This document shows positions 42,244 through 51,567 of a DNA stretch of 64,000 bases, piece after piece; positions within the stretch are counted from its first letter, which is position 1, and every line of letters starts with the position of its first letter. The position numbers and the translations under genes are program-made. The stretch is taken from positions 2,790,001 through 2,854,000 of the forward strand of contig NZ_JACHJC010000001.1 in the NCBI RefSeq assembly GCF_014203425.1, given 5' to 3'. The notes beneath the pieces are model-generated. The model ran no database searches, was not told where the DNA came from, and saw nothing but the letters and a program-made list of their open reading frames with translations. This stretch comes from Micromonospora echinospora. GTDB lineage: Bacteria > Actinomycetota > Actinomycetes > Mycobacteriales > Micromonosporaceae.

Positions 42244-42337
42244 CCGTCCTCCTCGCGCGTTACGTCGGCGGGCGGGGCCGCCCGTCCGCCGCGGCCCACG
42301 GTAGCCGGGCCGGTCAGCGACGCCGGATCGGGCCGCG

Positions 42338-42943
42338 TCAGGGCCGCTCCACCCGTACCGGGTCGCCGCGCACGAGGTCGTCGTGGATGCGCCAGCGGGC
42401 GTCGACGCCCGCGCGCCGGGCCGCCTCGTCGTCGGCCGCGATCCGCTGCCGCAGCAGCTCGACCGCGATACGGCGGTTGAGGTGCAGGTGCCGTTCGGTG
42501 TCCACCACCACGGTCCGGCCGGACGGTCGGTGCGTGGCCCGGACGGCGGTGCTGGCCTTGTTGCGGTGCTGGCCGCCCGGCCCGCCGGTGCGGCACGGCA
42601 CGAACTCGACGTCCGCCTCGTGGAACGGCGTGACCACCATGTCGGTCCGGCACGGGCGCGCGGTGACGTACCAGTTCTTGCGGCCGTGACCCGTCCGATA
42701 TGGGCTGGGCGCCTGCCAGCAGAGCGTGCCGGTCCACCCGGACGCGAAGCCCTCCGCCCCGGCGCCGGTGATCCGGACCAGCACCGACCGGTAGGTGCCG
42801 GCCCGGTCGCCGGACACCGCTTCGATCCTCGCGGTACGCAGGCCCCGCCGGGCCGCCTCGCCCTCCAGGCGGGACAGCAGCCGGGCGAGCGCCCACGCGC
42901 ACTCGGCGGGTCCGCGCCCGGCGGACAGCAGCAGCTCGGTCAC
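42338..42943 (-). CDS. prfH: Peptide chain release factor homologue PrfH
   Basis: A 201-residue class I release factor-like protein. The catalytic GGQ sits in 'TGGPGGQHRNKASTAVRATH' (residues ~119-138), and the codon-recognition domain of RF1/RF2 is replaced by a short N-terminal region, as in PrfH. It follows the RtcB gene, overlapping its stop as GTGA. The RtcB-PrfH pair is known to rescue ribosomes with a damaged decoding centre: PrfH frees the stalled peptide and RtcB religates the cut 16S rRNA. GTG start at 42943. Confidence 0.87.
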   Translation of the reverse strand: MTELLLSAGRGPAECAWALARLLSRLEGEAARRGLRTARIEAVSGDRAGTYRSVLVRITGAGAEGFASGWTGTLCWQAPSPYRTGHGRKNWYVTARPCRTDMVVTPFHEADVEFVPCRTGGPGGQHRNKASTAVRATHRPSGRTVVVDTERHLHLNRRIAVELLRQRIAADDEAARRAGVDARWRIHDDLVRGDPVRVERP

Positions 42944-44094
42944 CGGCGGCCCTTGCGGCGCTCGTCGCGGCGGCCCACGTCCGGCGTCTTGTAGGTGACA
43001 AGCGGAACCGTTGTGGTGATCGGGGTGGCGAGGTCGTGCGCCACCAGGTCGCCGATCACCTGCTCGATGCGCTTGTACGCGGTGGGCGCCTCCTCGAACA
43101 GCAGCTGCCGGTCGCCGCACACCACGATCGAGCCGACCGGCGTACGCCGAAGCTCCTCGACTGTGTGCTTGGCCCGGCCCCGGCGCAGCGCGTCGGCGCG
43201 GGACATCTTGCGCCCGGCACCGTGCGCCACCGAGTGGCCGGCGTCCGGCCCGGCGTGCGCGGCCACCAGGTAGGAGGGTGTGCCGCGGGTGCCGGCGATC
43301 AGCACGTCCCGCCCGTCGCCCGGCGCCGCGCCCTTGCGGTGCAGGTAGTGCCCGTCGCGGATCTCGACCAGGTTGTGGCACTGGTCGACGACGGGCTCGG
43401 TCGGTTCGGCGCCGAGCGCGTACGCGACCCGCGCCGCCAGCAGCCGCCGGTTGAGCGAGCCCCAGCGCACTGCTGCGTCGTGCCGGGCCAGGTACGCCTC
43501 CGGGTCGGGCGCGGGACCGGCGCCGTGCGCCTCGGTGTGCTCGCGCAGGATGCGCTCGCCCAGCCCACGCGACCCGGAGTGCACCACGAGCACCAGGTCA
43601 CCGGTGGCCAGCCCGAGCCGCGCGGCGTGCTCCGGCGCCAGGATCGCGCCGACGCGGGCCAGCTCCACGAAGTGGTTGCCGCGCCCGACAGTGCCGAGCC
43701 CGTCGAGATGCCCGGCCGGCACCTCGCCGTCCAGCACCGACCAGGCCGGGTCGTCCGCGTCCCGGTCCGGGTCGAGCGCCCGGTCCAGGTCGGGGAACCG
43801 GGCCGCGAGCCGTTCGGGTACGACCCGGCGCAGCGCGATCGGGAACACCGCGATGCCGCACCCGATGTCGGAGCCGACGAGGAACGGGTACAGCACCGTC
43901 GAGGCCATCGCGGCGCCGATCGGCGCGCCCTTGCCGGGGTGCAGGTCGGGCATGGCGGCGACGTGCATCATGCCGTCCAGGGCGGCGACCTGACGGCACT
44001 GGTCCAGCGCGGCGGACTCGATCCAGCTGCCGGGGGAGGAGAAGACGGAGACGGTGGCGGGCACGACGGCCCGCCCGGAGGGGTACGCGGACAC
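42940..44094 (-). CDS. rtcB: RNA ligase RtcB (RtcB2 type, PrfH-associated)
   Basis: A 384-residue RtcB. Metal and GTP ligands are in place: 'GSDIGCG' (Asp75, Cys79), 'GRGNHFVE' (His141), 'HSGSRG' (His172), 'QCHN' (His240) and the guanylated histidine in 'VAHGAGRKMSR' (His291). It joins 2',3'-cyclic phosphate or 3'-phosphate ends to 5'-OH ends. It is shorter than the ~480-residue archaeal-type enzyme, consistent with the PrfH-linked subgroup. It starts at a GTG at 44094 and is coupled to prfH. Probable target: cleaved 16S rRNA. Confidence 0.93.
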   Translation of the reverse strand: MSAYPSGRAVVPATVSVFSSPGSWIESAALDQCRQVAALDGMMHVAAMPDLHPGKGAPIGAAMASTVLYPFLVGSDIGCGIAVFPIALRRVVPERLAARFPDLDRALDPDRDADDPAWSVLDGEVPAGHLDGLGTVGRGNHFVELARVGAILAPEHAARLGLATGDLVLVVHSGSRGLGERILREHTEAHGAGPAPDPEAYLARHDAAVRWGSLNRRLLAARVAYALGAEPTEPVVDQCHNLVEIRDGHYLHRKGAAPGDGRDVLIAGTRGTPSYLVAAHAGPDAGHSVAHGAGRKMSRADALRRGRAKHTVEELRRTPVGSIVVCGDRQLLFEEAPTAYKRIEQVIGDLVAHDLATPITTTVPLVTYKTPDVGRRDERRKGRR

Positions 44095-44320
44095 AGACGC
44101 TCGTTTCTGGGGAAGAACGCGGAGAACGGCGGACGGCAGGCGGCGAGGAGGGCCTGCGGGCGGGGATGCGATCCGTCAGAACGTCATGCCGCTCACCTTC
44201 TCGGAAGCGGCTCGGGCCGGCAACCGACTTTCGACCCGCCGGAGCGCCCGCGTCGACATCGGGTGACCCGATCCATAGACTCCGGTCGTTCTGGTACCAC
44301 GAGTCCAGGGAGGACCACCC

Positions 44321-45079
44321 GTGTCGAGCGAAACCCGAACGCACGCCGCCTTACCCCTGCTGGCCCGCCTTGCCGGGGTGAGCGTGGCCGCCGCGACGAT
44401 CGTCGCCGCCGCAGGTGTCACCGCCACCGCGGCGCCGGCCGCCGACCCCGCGCCGACCAAGGGGCCGTGCGCGTACACGCCGACGCCGGACGAGCCCGCG
44501 GCCCGGCCGGTGTCGCTGCCGCCGGACCCGCGCCGGACGCCGGACCGCGGCACCGTACGGGTCACGCTGCGCACCAACCAGGGGCCGATCGGGTTGACGC
44601 TGGACCGCGAGCAGGCGCCCTGCACCGTGCAGAGCTTCCTGCACCTGGTCCGCAAGCGCTTCTACGACCGGACGCCCTGCCACCGGCTCACCGCGTACCC
44701 GACGCTGACGGTGTTGCAGTGCGGTGACCCGTCCGGCACCGGCGAGGGCGGCCCGGGCTACCGGTACCGGGACGAGCTGCCCACCGACCTGCCGCCCGCG
44801 CCGACCGACCCGACCGGCGTCCGCCGCCTGTACGCGCGCGGCACCCTGGCCATGGCCAACGCCGGCCCGGACACCAACGGCAGCCAGTTCTTCCTGGTCC
44901 AGGCCGACTCGGCGCTGCGCCCGAACTACACGGTGTTCGGTCAGGTCGACGCGGCCGGGCTGGCCACGCTGGACCGGATTTCGGCCGGCGGCATCGCGCC
45001 CACCCCGGAGGATCCGGCGCCGGTCGACGGTGCCCCGGCGGTGCCGGTGGAGATCTGTCGCGCCAAGCAGGGACGCTGA
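44321..45079 (+). CDS. Secreted cyclophilin-type peptidyl-prolyl isomerase
   Basis: A 252-residue protein. The N-terminus has a hydrophobic segment 'LLARLAGVSVAAATIVAAAG', an export signal or anchor. The cyclophilin domain covers ~78-245: 'VRVTLRTNQGPIGLTLDREQ', 'FYDRTPCHRLTAYPTLTVLQ', 'GTLAMANAGPDTNGSQFFLV' and 'NYTVFGQVD'. The usual active-site Phe-His-Arg pattern is partly kept (CHR), while FRV is changed. It probably helps folding outside the membrane. AGGGAGGACC precedes the GTG at 44321. Confidence 0.88.
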   Translation: MSSETRTHAALPLLARLAGVSVAAATIVAAAGVTATAAPAADPAPTKGPCAYTPTPDEPAARPVSLPPDPRRTPDRGTVRVTLRTNQGPIGLTLDREQAPCTVQSFLHLVRKRFYDRTPCHRLTAYPTLTVLQCGDPSGTGEGGPGYRYRDELPTDLPPAPTDPTGVRRLYARGTLAMANAGPDTNGSQFFLVQADSALRPNYTVFGQVDAAGLATLDRISAGGIAPTPEDPAPVDGAPAVPVEICRAKQGR

Positions 45080-45084
45080 CGCGA

Positions 45085-45124
45085 CGGCCCGGCGGGACGG
45101 TCGTCCAGGCCGCCCGCCGGGCCG
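45085..45124 (+). terminator. Hairpin between the cyclophilin and DUF2804 genes
   Basis: Arms CGGCCCGGCGGG (45085-45096) and CCCGCCGGGCCG (45113-45124) are exact, with a 16-base loop. It begins 6 bases after the cyclophilin stop. Confidence 0.65.
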
Positions 45125-45149
45125 GTGTCGCCGCCGGTAGCCTGCGGCG

Positions 45150-46127
45150 ATGACGCATGAGCGGGAGATCACCGAGCCGGTCGACCTGTGCCGGCCGGAC
45201 GGCCGGCTGAACCCGGCGGCGGTCGGCTGGAGTCGCCGGCCGCTGCACCGGGCGAACCTGCGCGGCTGGGGCCGGGCCAAGCGGTGGGAGCACTGGGGCG
45301 TGGTCACCCCGACGCACATCCTCGGTCTGGTCGCGTCGTCGCTGGACTACGCCGGAGTGCAGAGTCTCTACCTGCTCGACCGGCGCACCGGCCGGGAGAC
45401 CACGGCGGAGGCGGTGGTGCCGCTGGCCCGGGGCACGGTGCTGCCCCCGGTCAGCGGCGACGGCCCGGTCCGCGCCCGGGGCGGGAACCTGACCATCGCC
45501 GTGGACCAGGGCCCGGACGGCAGCACGCTGCGGGCCACCGCGCCCGGCGTCGAGGTGGACCTGACCGTGCCGCTGCCGCCCGGCCACGAGTCGCTCGGCG
45601 TGGTGGTGCCGTGGAGCACCCGCCGGTTCCAGTACACGGTCAAGGACCTCGGCCGCCCGGTGCACGGCACGCTGACTGTCGACGGCACCGCGTACCCGGT
45701 GGGGGAGGGGTCGTACGCGGCGCTCGACCACGGCCGCGGCAAGTGGCGGTACGCGGTGCGGTGGAACTGGGCGGCCGGCAGCGGGCCGGGCCGGTCGATC
45801 CAGCTCGGCGGCAAGTGGACCGACGGCACCGGCTCGACCGAGAACGCGGTCTTCGTCGACGGGCGGCTGCACAAGATCGGCGCCGATCTGACCTGGGAGT
45901 ACGACCGCGCCGACTGGCTGCGGCCGTGGCGGATCACCGGCGACCGGGTGGACGTCACGTTCCACCCGTTCCACGAGCGGGTGGCGCGTACCAATCTGGT
46001 CGTGCTGGCCGGTGAGACGCACCAGTGCTTCGGGCACTTCACCGGCTGGGCCGCGACCGACGACGGCGAGCGCGTGGACCTGGACGGCCTGGTCGGCTGG
46101 GCCGAGGAGGCCCGCAACCGCTGGTGA
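45150..46127 (+). CDS. DUF2804 protein
   Basis: A 325-residue protein with the DUF2804 layout: 'EREITEPVDLCRPDGRLNPA' at the start (the conserved 'L-C--DGRLNP-A-GWSR-P'), 'GWGRAKRWEHW', 'SLDYAG', and near the C-terminus 'VDVTFHPFHERVARTNL' and 'QCFGHFTGW'. It is all-beta in appearance, and resembles lipocalin-like or attH-type proteins. Function unknown; cytoplasmic. A bidirectional terminator follows. Confidence 0.87.
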   Translation: MTHEREITEPVDLCRPDGRLNPAAVGWSRRPLHRANLRGWGRAKRWEHWGVVTPTHILGLVASSLDYAGVQSLYLLDRRTGRETTAEAVVPLARGTVLPPVSGDGPVRARGGNLTIAVDQGPDGSTLRATAPGVEVDLTVPLPPGHESLGVVVPWSTRRFQYTVKDLGRPVHGTLTVDGTAYPVGEGSYAALDHGRGKWRYAVRWNWAAGSGPGRSIQLGGKWTDGTGSTENAVFVDGRLHKIGADLTWEYDRADWLRPWRITGDRVDVTFHPFHERVARTNLVVLAGETHQCFGHFTGWAATDDGERVDLDGLVGWAEEARNRW

Positions 46128-46134
46128 GGCCGGT

Positions 46135-46162
46135 CCCCGCCGGGCGGGACGGCCCGGCGGGG
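46135..46162. terminator. Bidirectional terminator between DUF2804 and chitinase genes
   Basis: Arms CCCCGCCGGGC (46135-46145) and GCCCGGCGGGG (46152-46162) are exact around a 6-base loop, between convergent stops. Confidence 0.7.
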
Positions 46163-46173
46163 AACTCCCGGGG

Positions 46174-47546
46174 TCAGGCCGGCAGCCGCCAGACCTGGTT
46201 GGCGCCGCCGAAGCAGTCCCAGATCTGCAAGCGGGTGCCGTTGGCGGAGCTGTTGCCGGTGGCGTCCAGGCACCGGCCCGACGCCGGGTTGCGCAGCGTG
46301 CCGTTGCTCTGCGTCTGCCACACCTGGGCGCCGGTGCCGTTGCAGTCCCAGAGCTGGATCGCGGTGCCGTTGGCGGTGCCGGCGCTCGTCACGTCCAGGC
46401 ACTTGCCCAGCGCCCGCAGCGTGCCGTCACCGGCGACGGTCCAGCTCTGCGCGGCGGTGCCGTTGCAGCCGTAGAGCTGGATCGCGGTGCCGTTGGCGGT
46501 GCTCGCGGCCGCCACGTCCACGCAGGCGCCGCCGATGCCGGTGATCGGCCCGGTACGCCCGGACGGCGGCGGCGTGCCACCGCCGGTGACGGTGTCGTAG
46601 ATCGCGCTGACCAGCGAGGTCGAACCGGTGGTGTCCTGCGGCAGCTCCCAGTTCATCATCCCGCCGGCGTTGGCCATGGCCCACTGGGTCTTGCGCTTGA
46701 CTGTCGGTACGCCGTTGTAGCACTGCTGCGCGCCGCTCACCGTGGTGCAGTCCCGGTTGGCGTTGGCCGGGTCCATGCCGACCAGCGCGGAGTAGGTGTA
46801 GTAGCCGGGCCGGCTGTAGAAGGGCACGCCCAGCACCGCCTTGGCGGCGGGCAGGCCGCGTGACTTCCACCTGTTGATGCTGGCGATCGACCAGTCGTAG
46901 TTGGCGTGCGGGCTGCCGCCGTCGTACGCCATGATGTTCAGCCAGTCCACCGAGCCGAAGACGGCGGTGGGCACGCCGTCGACGTAGTAGCCCTCGGAGA
47001 CCACGGCGGCGGTGAGCAGCTTGCCGCGGCTGTGCAGGGCGCTGCCGAGCTGCTGCATCAGCAGCGTGTAGTTGTTCGCCGAGGCGCCCGGGTCGGGTAC
47101 TCCCAGTCCATGTCGACGCCGTCGAGGTTGTACTGGTTGACGAAGGCGATCAGGTTGTTGACGAACGCGGTGCGCGTGCCGGAGTTCGCGGCGAGCGCCT
47201 CGAACGCGGAGTCGTCGCCGTCGTTCCAGCCGCCGACGGCGATGGAGACCTTGACGTTGTTGGCGTGCCCGAGCGACACCAGCGAGGAGAGTTTGCTCGG
47301 GTTCTCCACCGGGCGCAGGCTGCCGTCGCCGTTGGGGAGCACGAACGCGTAGTTGATGTGGGTGAGCTTGCCGTACTGGATGCTGTTGACGTTGCCGCTC
47401 CAGGACGGCATGTAGCCGACGCTCTTGAAGTTGTTCGGCAGCACCACCGCCTCGGCGGCGGGCGGGGCGAGGGTGAGCGTCGCGGCGGTGGTGGCCAGCG
47501 CGAGCGCACCGGCGGCCAGGCGCCGCCGGAGGTGAGGTCTGGGCAT
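46174..47546 (-). pseudogene. Secreted GH18 chitinase with ricin-type lectin domain, frameshifted
   Basis: The start at 47546 gives a signal peptide ending AAEA, then a GH18 barrel: 'VGYMPSWSGNVNSIQYGKLT', 'KVSIAVGGWNDGDD' and the catalytic 'LDGVDMDWEYP'. Just after DWEYP the frame breaks at about 47095, where GTACCCGACC lacks one C compared with what would keep the frame. Reading resumes in another frame with 'NNYTLLMQQLG', 'WLNIMAYDGG' and continues through a Gly/Pro linker into a ricin-B lectin domain with three QxW repeats (QSW, QVW, QVW). It would hydrolyse chitin if repaired. The break may be real or a sequencing error in a C run. Confidence 0.85.
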
Positions 47547-47676
47547 CGAGGGCCTTCCCGGGGACGGGGGCGGATGGGGGTCTTCCTCGAGGTGGCCCAA
47601 ATATTAAAGAGTATTAACTAAGCCGTCAACGACGAGTGTCGATGGGTGACCAGCGGTGAGCGTCCGCATACGCGCG

Positions 47677-47716
47677 GCGTGGGGGGCGGCCCCGGATCCG
47701 GGACCGCCCCCCACGC
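47677..47716 (-). terminator. Terminator of the catalase gene
   Basis: Arms GCGTGGGGGGCGG (47677-47689) and CCGCCCCCCACGC (47704-47716) are exact and the centre (CCCGGATCCGGG) pairs too. It starts 13 bases after the catalase stop. Confidence 0.75.
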
Positions 47717-47729
47717 ACGGGACACGGGA

Positions 47730-49991
47730 TCAGGCGACCGAGGCCGGGAACCTCTCCCAGACCCGGTGCGCCGCCATCAGCCGCTGCACCTCGGTGAGCA
47801 CCTCGGCGCCGGAGCCACCGGTGACCACGCCCGGCGTGCCGGCGACGCCGGCCTGGCTCAGCACCTCGGCGCCCGCGCCCCAGGCACCGATCACCTTGGC
47901 GTGCCGCCACGCCTCCTCGACCAGCAGCAGCACCCGCGGGTCGACTGTGGACGAGCCCGGCGCGCCCGCCTTGGCGTCGCGGGCCGGCAGCGCGTCCGGC
48001 GCCGGGGCCGGGGCGCCGGCGAGCAGCACCGCGTCGAACTCGACCGAGCGGCCGGTGGCGAACGTGCGCTGCACCGGCAGCCCGTCGACGGTGCCGCCGT
48101 GCGCGGCGATCAGCAACGGCACCATGCCGGCGGCGAACACCGCCCGGCGTACCTCGTGCACGTCGCCCAGGTCGGCCTGGGCGTCGACCACGATGCCGAC
48201 CATCCGGCCGTCGGCCGGCCACTCCCGGCCCACCTGGGACAGCGCCGGGCTGGGCTGCACGTCCGCGAGCGGCGCCGTGGGCTGCGGCACGGGCAGGCCC
48301 AGGCCGATCGCCACCTGCTCGCACAGCACCGGGTCCACGTTCGCCAGGCACTGGAGCTGCCGCTCCTTGATCGCCTGGTGGTAGCACTTGCCCAGCTCGA
48401 ACGTGTACGCCCGGATGATGTGCTCCTTCTCCACCGGCGACATGCTCTGCCAGAACAGGCGTACCTGGCTGTAGTGGTCGTCGAACGAGGCGGGCGCGGC
48501 CCGCACCTTCGGCGCCTCGGCCACCGTCACCGGCGTGTCCACGAACGCGTGCTCCCGGTCGCCGGCCGGGAACGGGTTGCCGCCGTCGAGCGAGTTCGGC
48601 CGGTACGGCGCCACGCCCGCGTGCACCGCGTGCTGGTGGAAGCCGTCACGGAACATGTCGTTGACGTCGGCGTGCGGCCGGTTGATCGGGATCTGGGTGA
48701 AGTTCGGTCCGCCGAGGCGGGTGAGCTGCGTGTCCACGTACGAGAAGAGGCGGCCCTGCAACAGCGGGTCGTTCGTCACGTCGATGCCGGGCGGCAGGTG
48801 CCCGACGTGGAACGCCACCTGCTCGGTCTCGGCGAAGAAGTTGCGCGGTGTCTTGTTCAGGGTGAGCTTGCCGATCGGCTGCACCGGCGCCAGCTCCTCC
48901 GGCACGATCTTCGTCGGGTCGAGCAGGTCGATCCCGGCGAACGTCTCCTCCGGCGTGTCCGGGAAGACCTGGATGCCCAGCTCCCACTCCGGGTACGCGC
49001 CGGCCTCGATCGCGTCGTACAGGTCGCGGCGGTGGTAGTCCGGGTCGATGCCGCCGATGAGCTGCGCCTCCTCCCAGGTCAGGGAGTGCACGCCCAGCTT
49101 CGGCTTCCAGTGGAACTTGACCAGCACCGTCGCGCCGGCCTCGTCGACCATGCGGAACGTGTGCACGCCGAAGCCCTCCATGGTCCGGTAGGACCTCGGG
49201 ATGCCCCGGTCGGACATGTTCCACATGGTGTGGTGCTGCGCCTCGGTGTGCAGCGAGACGAAGTCCCAGAACGTGTCGTGCGCGCTCTGGGCCTGCGGGA
49301 TCTCCCGGTCCGGGTGCGGCTTGCCGGCGTGGATGACGTCCGGGAACTTGATCGCGTCCTGGATGAAGAACACCGGGATGTTGTTGGCGACCAGGTCGAA
49401 CGTGCCCTCGTCGGTGTAGAACTTGGTGGCGAAGCCACGGGTGTCGCGGACCGTGTCGGCCGACCCGCGCGAGCCGAGCACTGTGGAGAAGCGGACGAAG
49501 ACCGGCGTCTCGCGGCCCTTCTTCAGGAACCCGGCCCGGGTCACCTCCTCCGCGGTGCCGTACGCGACGAACGTGCCGTGCGCGCCCGCGCCCCGGGCGT
49601 GCACCACCCGCTCCGGGATCCGCTCGTGGTCGAAGTGGGTGATCTTCTCCCGCAGGTGGTGGTCCTGGAGCAGGACCGGACCGCGCGGACCGGCCTTGAG
49701 CGAGTGGTCGGTGTCCCGCAGCCGGGCCCCGTTGGCGGTGGTGAGGTACGCGCCCTGCTGCCCCTTGGCGATCTTCGGCACGCCGGTCTCGGCGCCGGTC
49801 GGGGTCCGGGTGTCCGGCGCGCCCTGCTCGTCCTTGGGCGGCAGCGGCCCGTGCGGCGTGGTCGGCTCCTCCAGTGGCGGCGGCGCGCTGCCGGGAGCGC
49901 CCGGCACGTCCGGAGTCAGCGCGTCGCCGACCTTCTCGACGGCGGCTTCGACGACACCCTTGACGATCTGGGTGGGCTTGCTGGATTCCAT
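47730..49991 (-). CDS. katE: Large-subunit (HPII-type) catalase KatE
   Basis: A 753-residue clade 2 catalase that splits hydrogen peroxide. The essential His131 is in 'RVVHARGAGAHGTFVA', the distal Asn in 'VANNIPVFFIQDA', and the proximal heme Tyr in 'RLFSYVDTQLTRLGGPNF'. The N-terminal ~70 residues are an extended arm, and the last ~150 residues form the flavodoxin/DJ-1-like domain seen only in large catalases ('MVGIVVDAQADLGDVHEVRR'). GGAGGACAGG precedes the ATG. It is monocistronic with a strong terminator; such genes are usually controlled by stress sigma factors. Confidence 0.95.
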   Translation of the reverse strand: MESSKPTQIVKGVVEAAVEKVGDALTPDVPGAPGSAPPPLEEPTTPHGPLPPKDEQGAPDTRTPTGAETGVPKIAKGQQGAYLTTANGARLRDTDHSLKAGPRGPVLLQDHHLREKITHFDHERIPERVVHARGAGAHGTFVAYGTAEEVTRAGFLKKGRETPVFVRFSTVLGSRGSADTVRDTRGFATKFYTDEGTFDLVANNIPVFFIQDAIKFPDVIHAGKPHPDREIPQAQSAHDTFWDFVSLHTEAQHHTMWNMSDRGIPRSYRTMEGFGVHTFRMVDEAGATVLVKFHWKPKLGVHSLTWEEAQLIGGIDPDYHRRDLYDAIEAGAYPEWELGIQVFPDTPEETFAGIDLLDPTKIVPEELAPVQPIGKLTLNKTPRNFFAETEQVAFHVGHLPPGIDVTNDPLLQGRLFSYVDTQLTRLGGPNFTQIPINRPHADVNDMFRDGFHQHAVHAGVAPYRPNSLDGGNPFPAGDREHAFVDTPVTVAEAPKVRAAPASFDDHYSQVRLFWQSMSPVEKEHIIRAYTFELGKCYHQAIKERQLQCLANVDPVLCEQVAIGLGLPVPQPTAPLADVQPSPALSQVGREWPADGRMVGIVVDAQADLGDVHEVRRAVFAAGMVPLLIAAHGGTVDGLPVQRTFATGRSVEFDAVLLAGAPAPAPDALPARDAKAGAPGSSTVDPRVLLLVEEAWRHAKVIGAWGAGAEVLSQAGVAGTPGVVTGGSGAEVLTEVQRLMAAHRVWERFPASVA

Positions 49992-50083
49992 CAGGACCTG
50001 TCCTCCTACAGCTAAATGTCCAGGCCCCTTCGGCCCTACCCCAGCTCAGGGCGGGCAAACCGGAACAATCGCGGAATCGCTGC

Positions 50084-50746
50084 TCAGGACCGGCGCGGCA
50101 CGGCCACGGCGGTGAGCAGCAGCCCGCCGGCGACCAGCCAGCGGCCGTCCAGGACGTCCAGCGGCGGGCCGCCGTCGGCGCGGGTGCCGTCGACCAGGAT
50201 CCGGGCGGTGAACCGGCCGGCCGGGTCGAACGTCAGGTCCGCCTCCTCGAACCCGAGCCAGCGCCCGGTCAGCGGGTACCACGCCTTGTAGACCGACTCC
50301 TTCGCGCTGAACAGCAGCCGGTCCCAGTGCGTCGCCGGGTCGGCGGCGCGCAGCGCGGCCAGCCGCTCCGGCTCGCCCGCCACGGTGACCACGCCGGCCA
50401 CCCCGTCCGGCAGCGGCTCGTGCGGCTCCGCGTCGATGCCCAGACCGGCCAGCGCCCCGGCCGGGGCCACCGCCGCCGCCCGGTAGCCGGCGCAGTGGGT
50501 GATGCTGCCCACCACGCCGTCCGGCCAGACCGGCTCGCGCCGGGCGCCGGAGCGGATCGGGACGGGCGCGTACCCGAGGTGGGCCAGCGCCTCCCGCGCG
50601 CAGCGGCGGGCCGTGACGAACTCCTGGCGGCGGCCGGTCACCGCGCGCGCGACCAGGTCCTCCTCGCCCGGGTACGGCGTCTCGTCCGGCACGTCGGCGA
50701 ACGCCTCGACGGCGAGCGCCCCGGCCGGCAGCAGCGCCGCGATCAT
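50084..50746 (-). CDS. Sfp-type 4'-phosphopantetheinyl transferase
   Basis: A 220-residue enzyme that attaches phosphopantetheine from CoA to carrier proteins. Both signature motifs are present: 'LAGLGIDAEPHE' (GxDxE magnesium site) and 'LLFSAKESVYKAWYPLT' (the WxxKEA-like motif). 'GSITHCAGY' is the CoA-contact region. Length and motifs match EntD/PptT-type enzymes that serve polyketide, non-ribosomal peptide or siderophore synthases elsewhere in the genome. ATGA overlap with the phosphoesterase gene. Confidence 0.93.
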   Translation of the reverse strand: MIAALLPAGALAVEAFADVPDETPYPGEEDLVARAVTGRRQEFVTARRCAREALAHLGYAPVPIRSGARREPVWPDGVVGSITHCAGYRAAAVAPAGALAGLGIDAEPHEPLPDGVAGVVTVAGEPERLAALRAADPATHWDRLLFSAKESVYKAWYPLTGRWLGFEEADLTFDPAGRFTARILVDGTRADGGPPLDVLDGRWLVAGGLLLTAVAVPRRS

Positions 50747-51567
50747 CCGAGGATCCGCCTCATCGGCGCCGGCTCGCCGCCGCGGCGCCGCCACTCGCGC
50801 GGGTAACCCAGCGACACCTCCTCGAACCGCACCCCGTCGTAATGCGTGGTGCGCGGGATGTGCAGGTGGCCGTAGACCGCGACGGCGGCGCGGTGACGCA
50901 CGTGCCAGTCGGCCGTCTGATCGGTGCCGCACCACTGGGCGAACTCCGGGAACCAGAGCACCTCGGTGGGCTGCCGCACCAGCGGCCAGTGGGTCGCCAG
51001 CACCGTGGGCAGCGCCGGGTCGGTGGCCGCCAGGCGCCGCCGGGTCGCCTCCAGCCGCGCCCGGCACCAGGACTCCCGGTCCGGGTACGGGTCGGGGTGC
51101 AGCAGCATCTCGTCGGTGCACACCACACCGGCGGCGTACGCCGCGCGCAGCGACTCCTCCTTGGTGGTGGTGCCGGGGGCGCGGAACGAGTAGTCGTAGA
51201 GCAGGAACAGCGGCGCCACGGTGACCGGGCCGCCGTCACCCTGCCACACCGCGTACTCGTCCTCCGGGGTCAGCACGCCCAGCTCGCGGCACATCGCCAC
51301 GAGCGCGTCGTAGCGGGCCACGCCGCGCAGCGTCACCGGGTCGTTCGGGTGGGTCCACAGCTCGTGGTTGCCGGGCGCCCACACCACAGTGGCGAACCGG
51401 TCGCGCAGCAGCCGCAGCGTCCGCTCCACGTCGGCGAAGACCTCGCCCACGTCACCGGCCACGATCAGCCAGTCGTCCGCCGTCTCCGGCCGCAGGCCGT
51501 CCACCACCGCGCGGTTCTCCGCGTACGACACGTGGAGGTCACTGACCGCGTACAGCCCACCCGTCAC
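50743..51567 (-). CDS. Metallophosphoesterase
   Basis: A 274-residue calcineurin-like phosphoesterase. Metal motifs in order: 'YAVSDLHVSY' (DxH), 'LIVAGDVGEV' (GDxx), 'VVWAPGNHELW' (GNHE), 'VLATHWPLV' (H) and 'VAVYGHLHIPR' (GHxH). Actinobacterial homologues lie next to Sfp-type transferase genes so often that a role in carrier-protein or CoA metabolism is possible, and the ATGA overlap here supports a link. GTG at 51567 overlaps the aminopeptidase stop as GTGA. Confidence 0.9.
   Translation of the reverse strand: MTGGLYAVSDLHVSYAENRAVVDGLRPETADDWLIVAGDVGEVFADVERTLRLLRDRFATVVWAPGNHELWTHPNDPVTLRGVARYDALVAMCRELGVLTPEDEYAVWQGDGGPVTVAPLFLLYDYSFRAPGTTTKEESLRAAYAAGVVCTDEMLLHPDPYPDRESWCRARLEATRRRLAATDPALPTVLATHWPLVRQPTEVLWFPEFAQWCGTDQTADWHVRHRAAVAVYGHLHIPRTTHYDGVRFEEVSLGYPREWRRRGGEPAPMRRILG

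Noticed and set aside
47646..50015. A 789-codon plus-strand frame
   Set aside because: Antisense to katE, Arg/His-rich, no family features.
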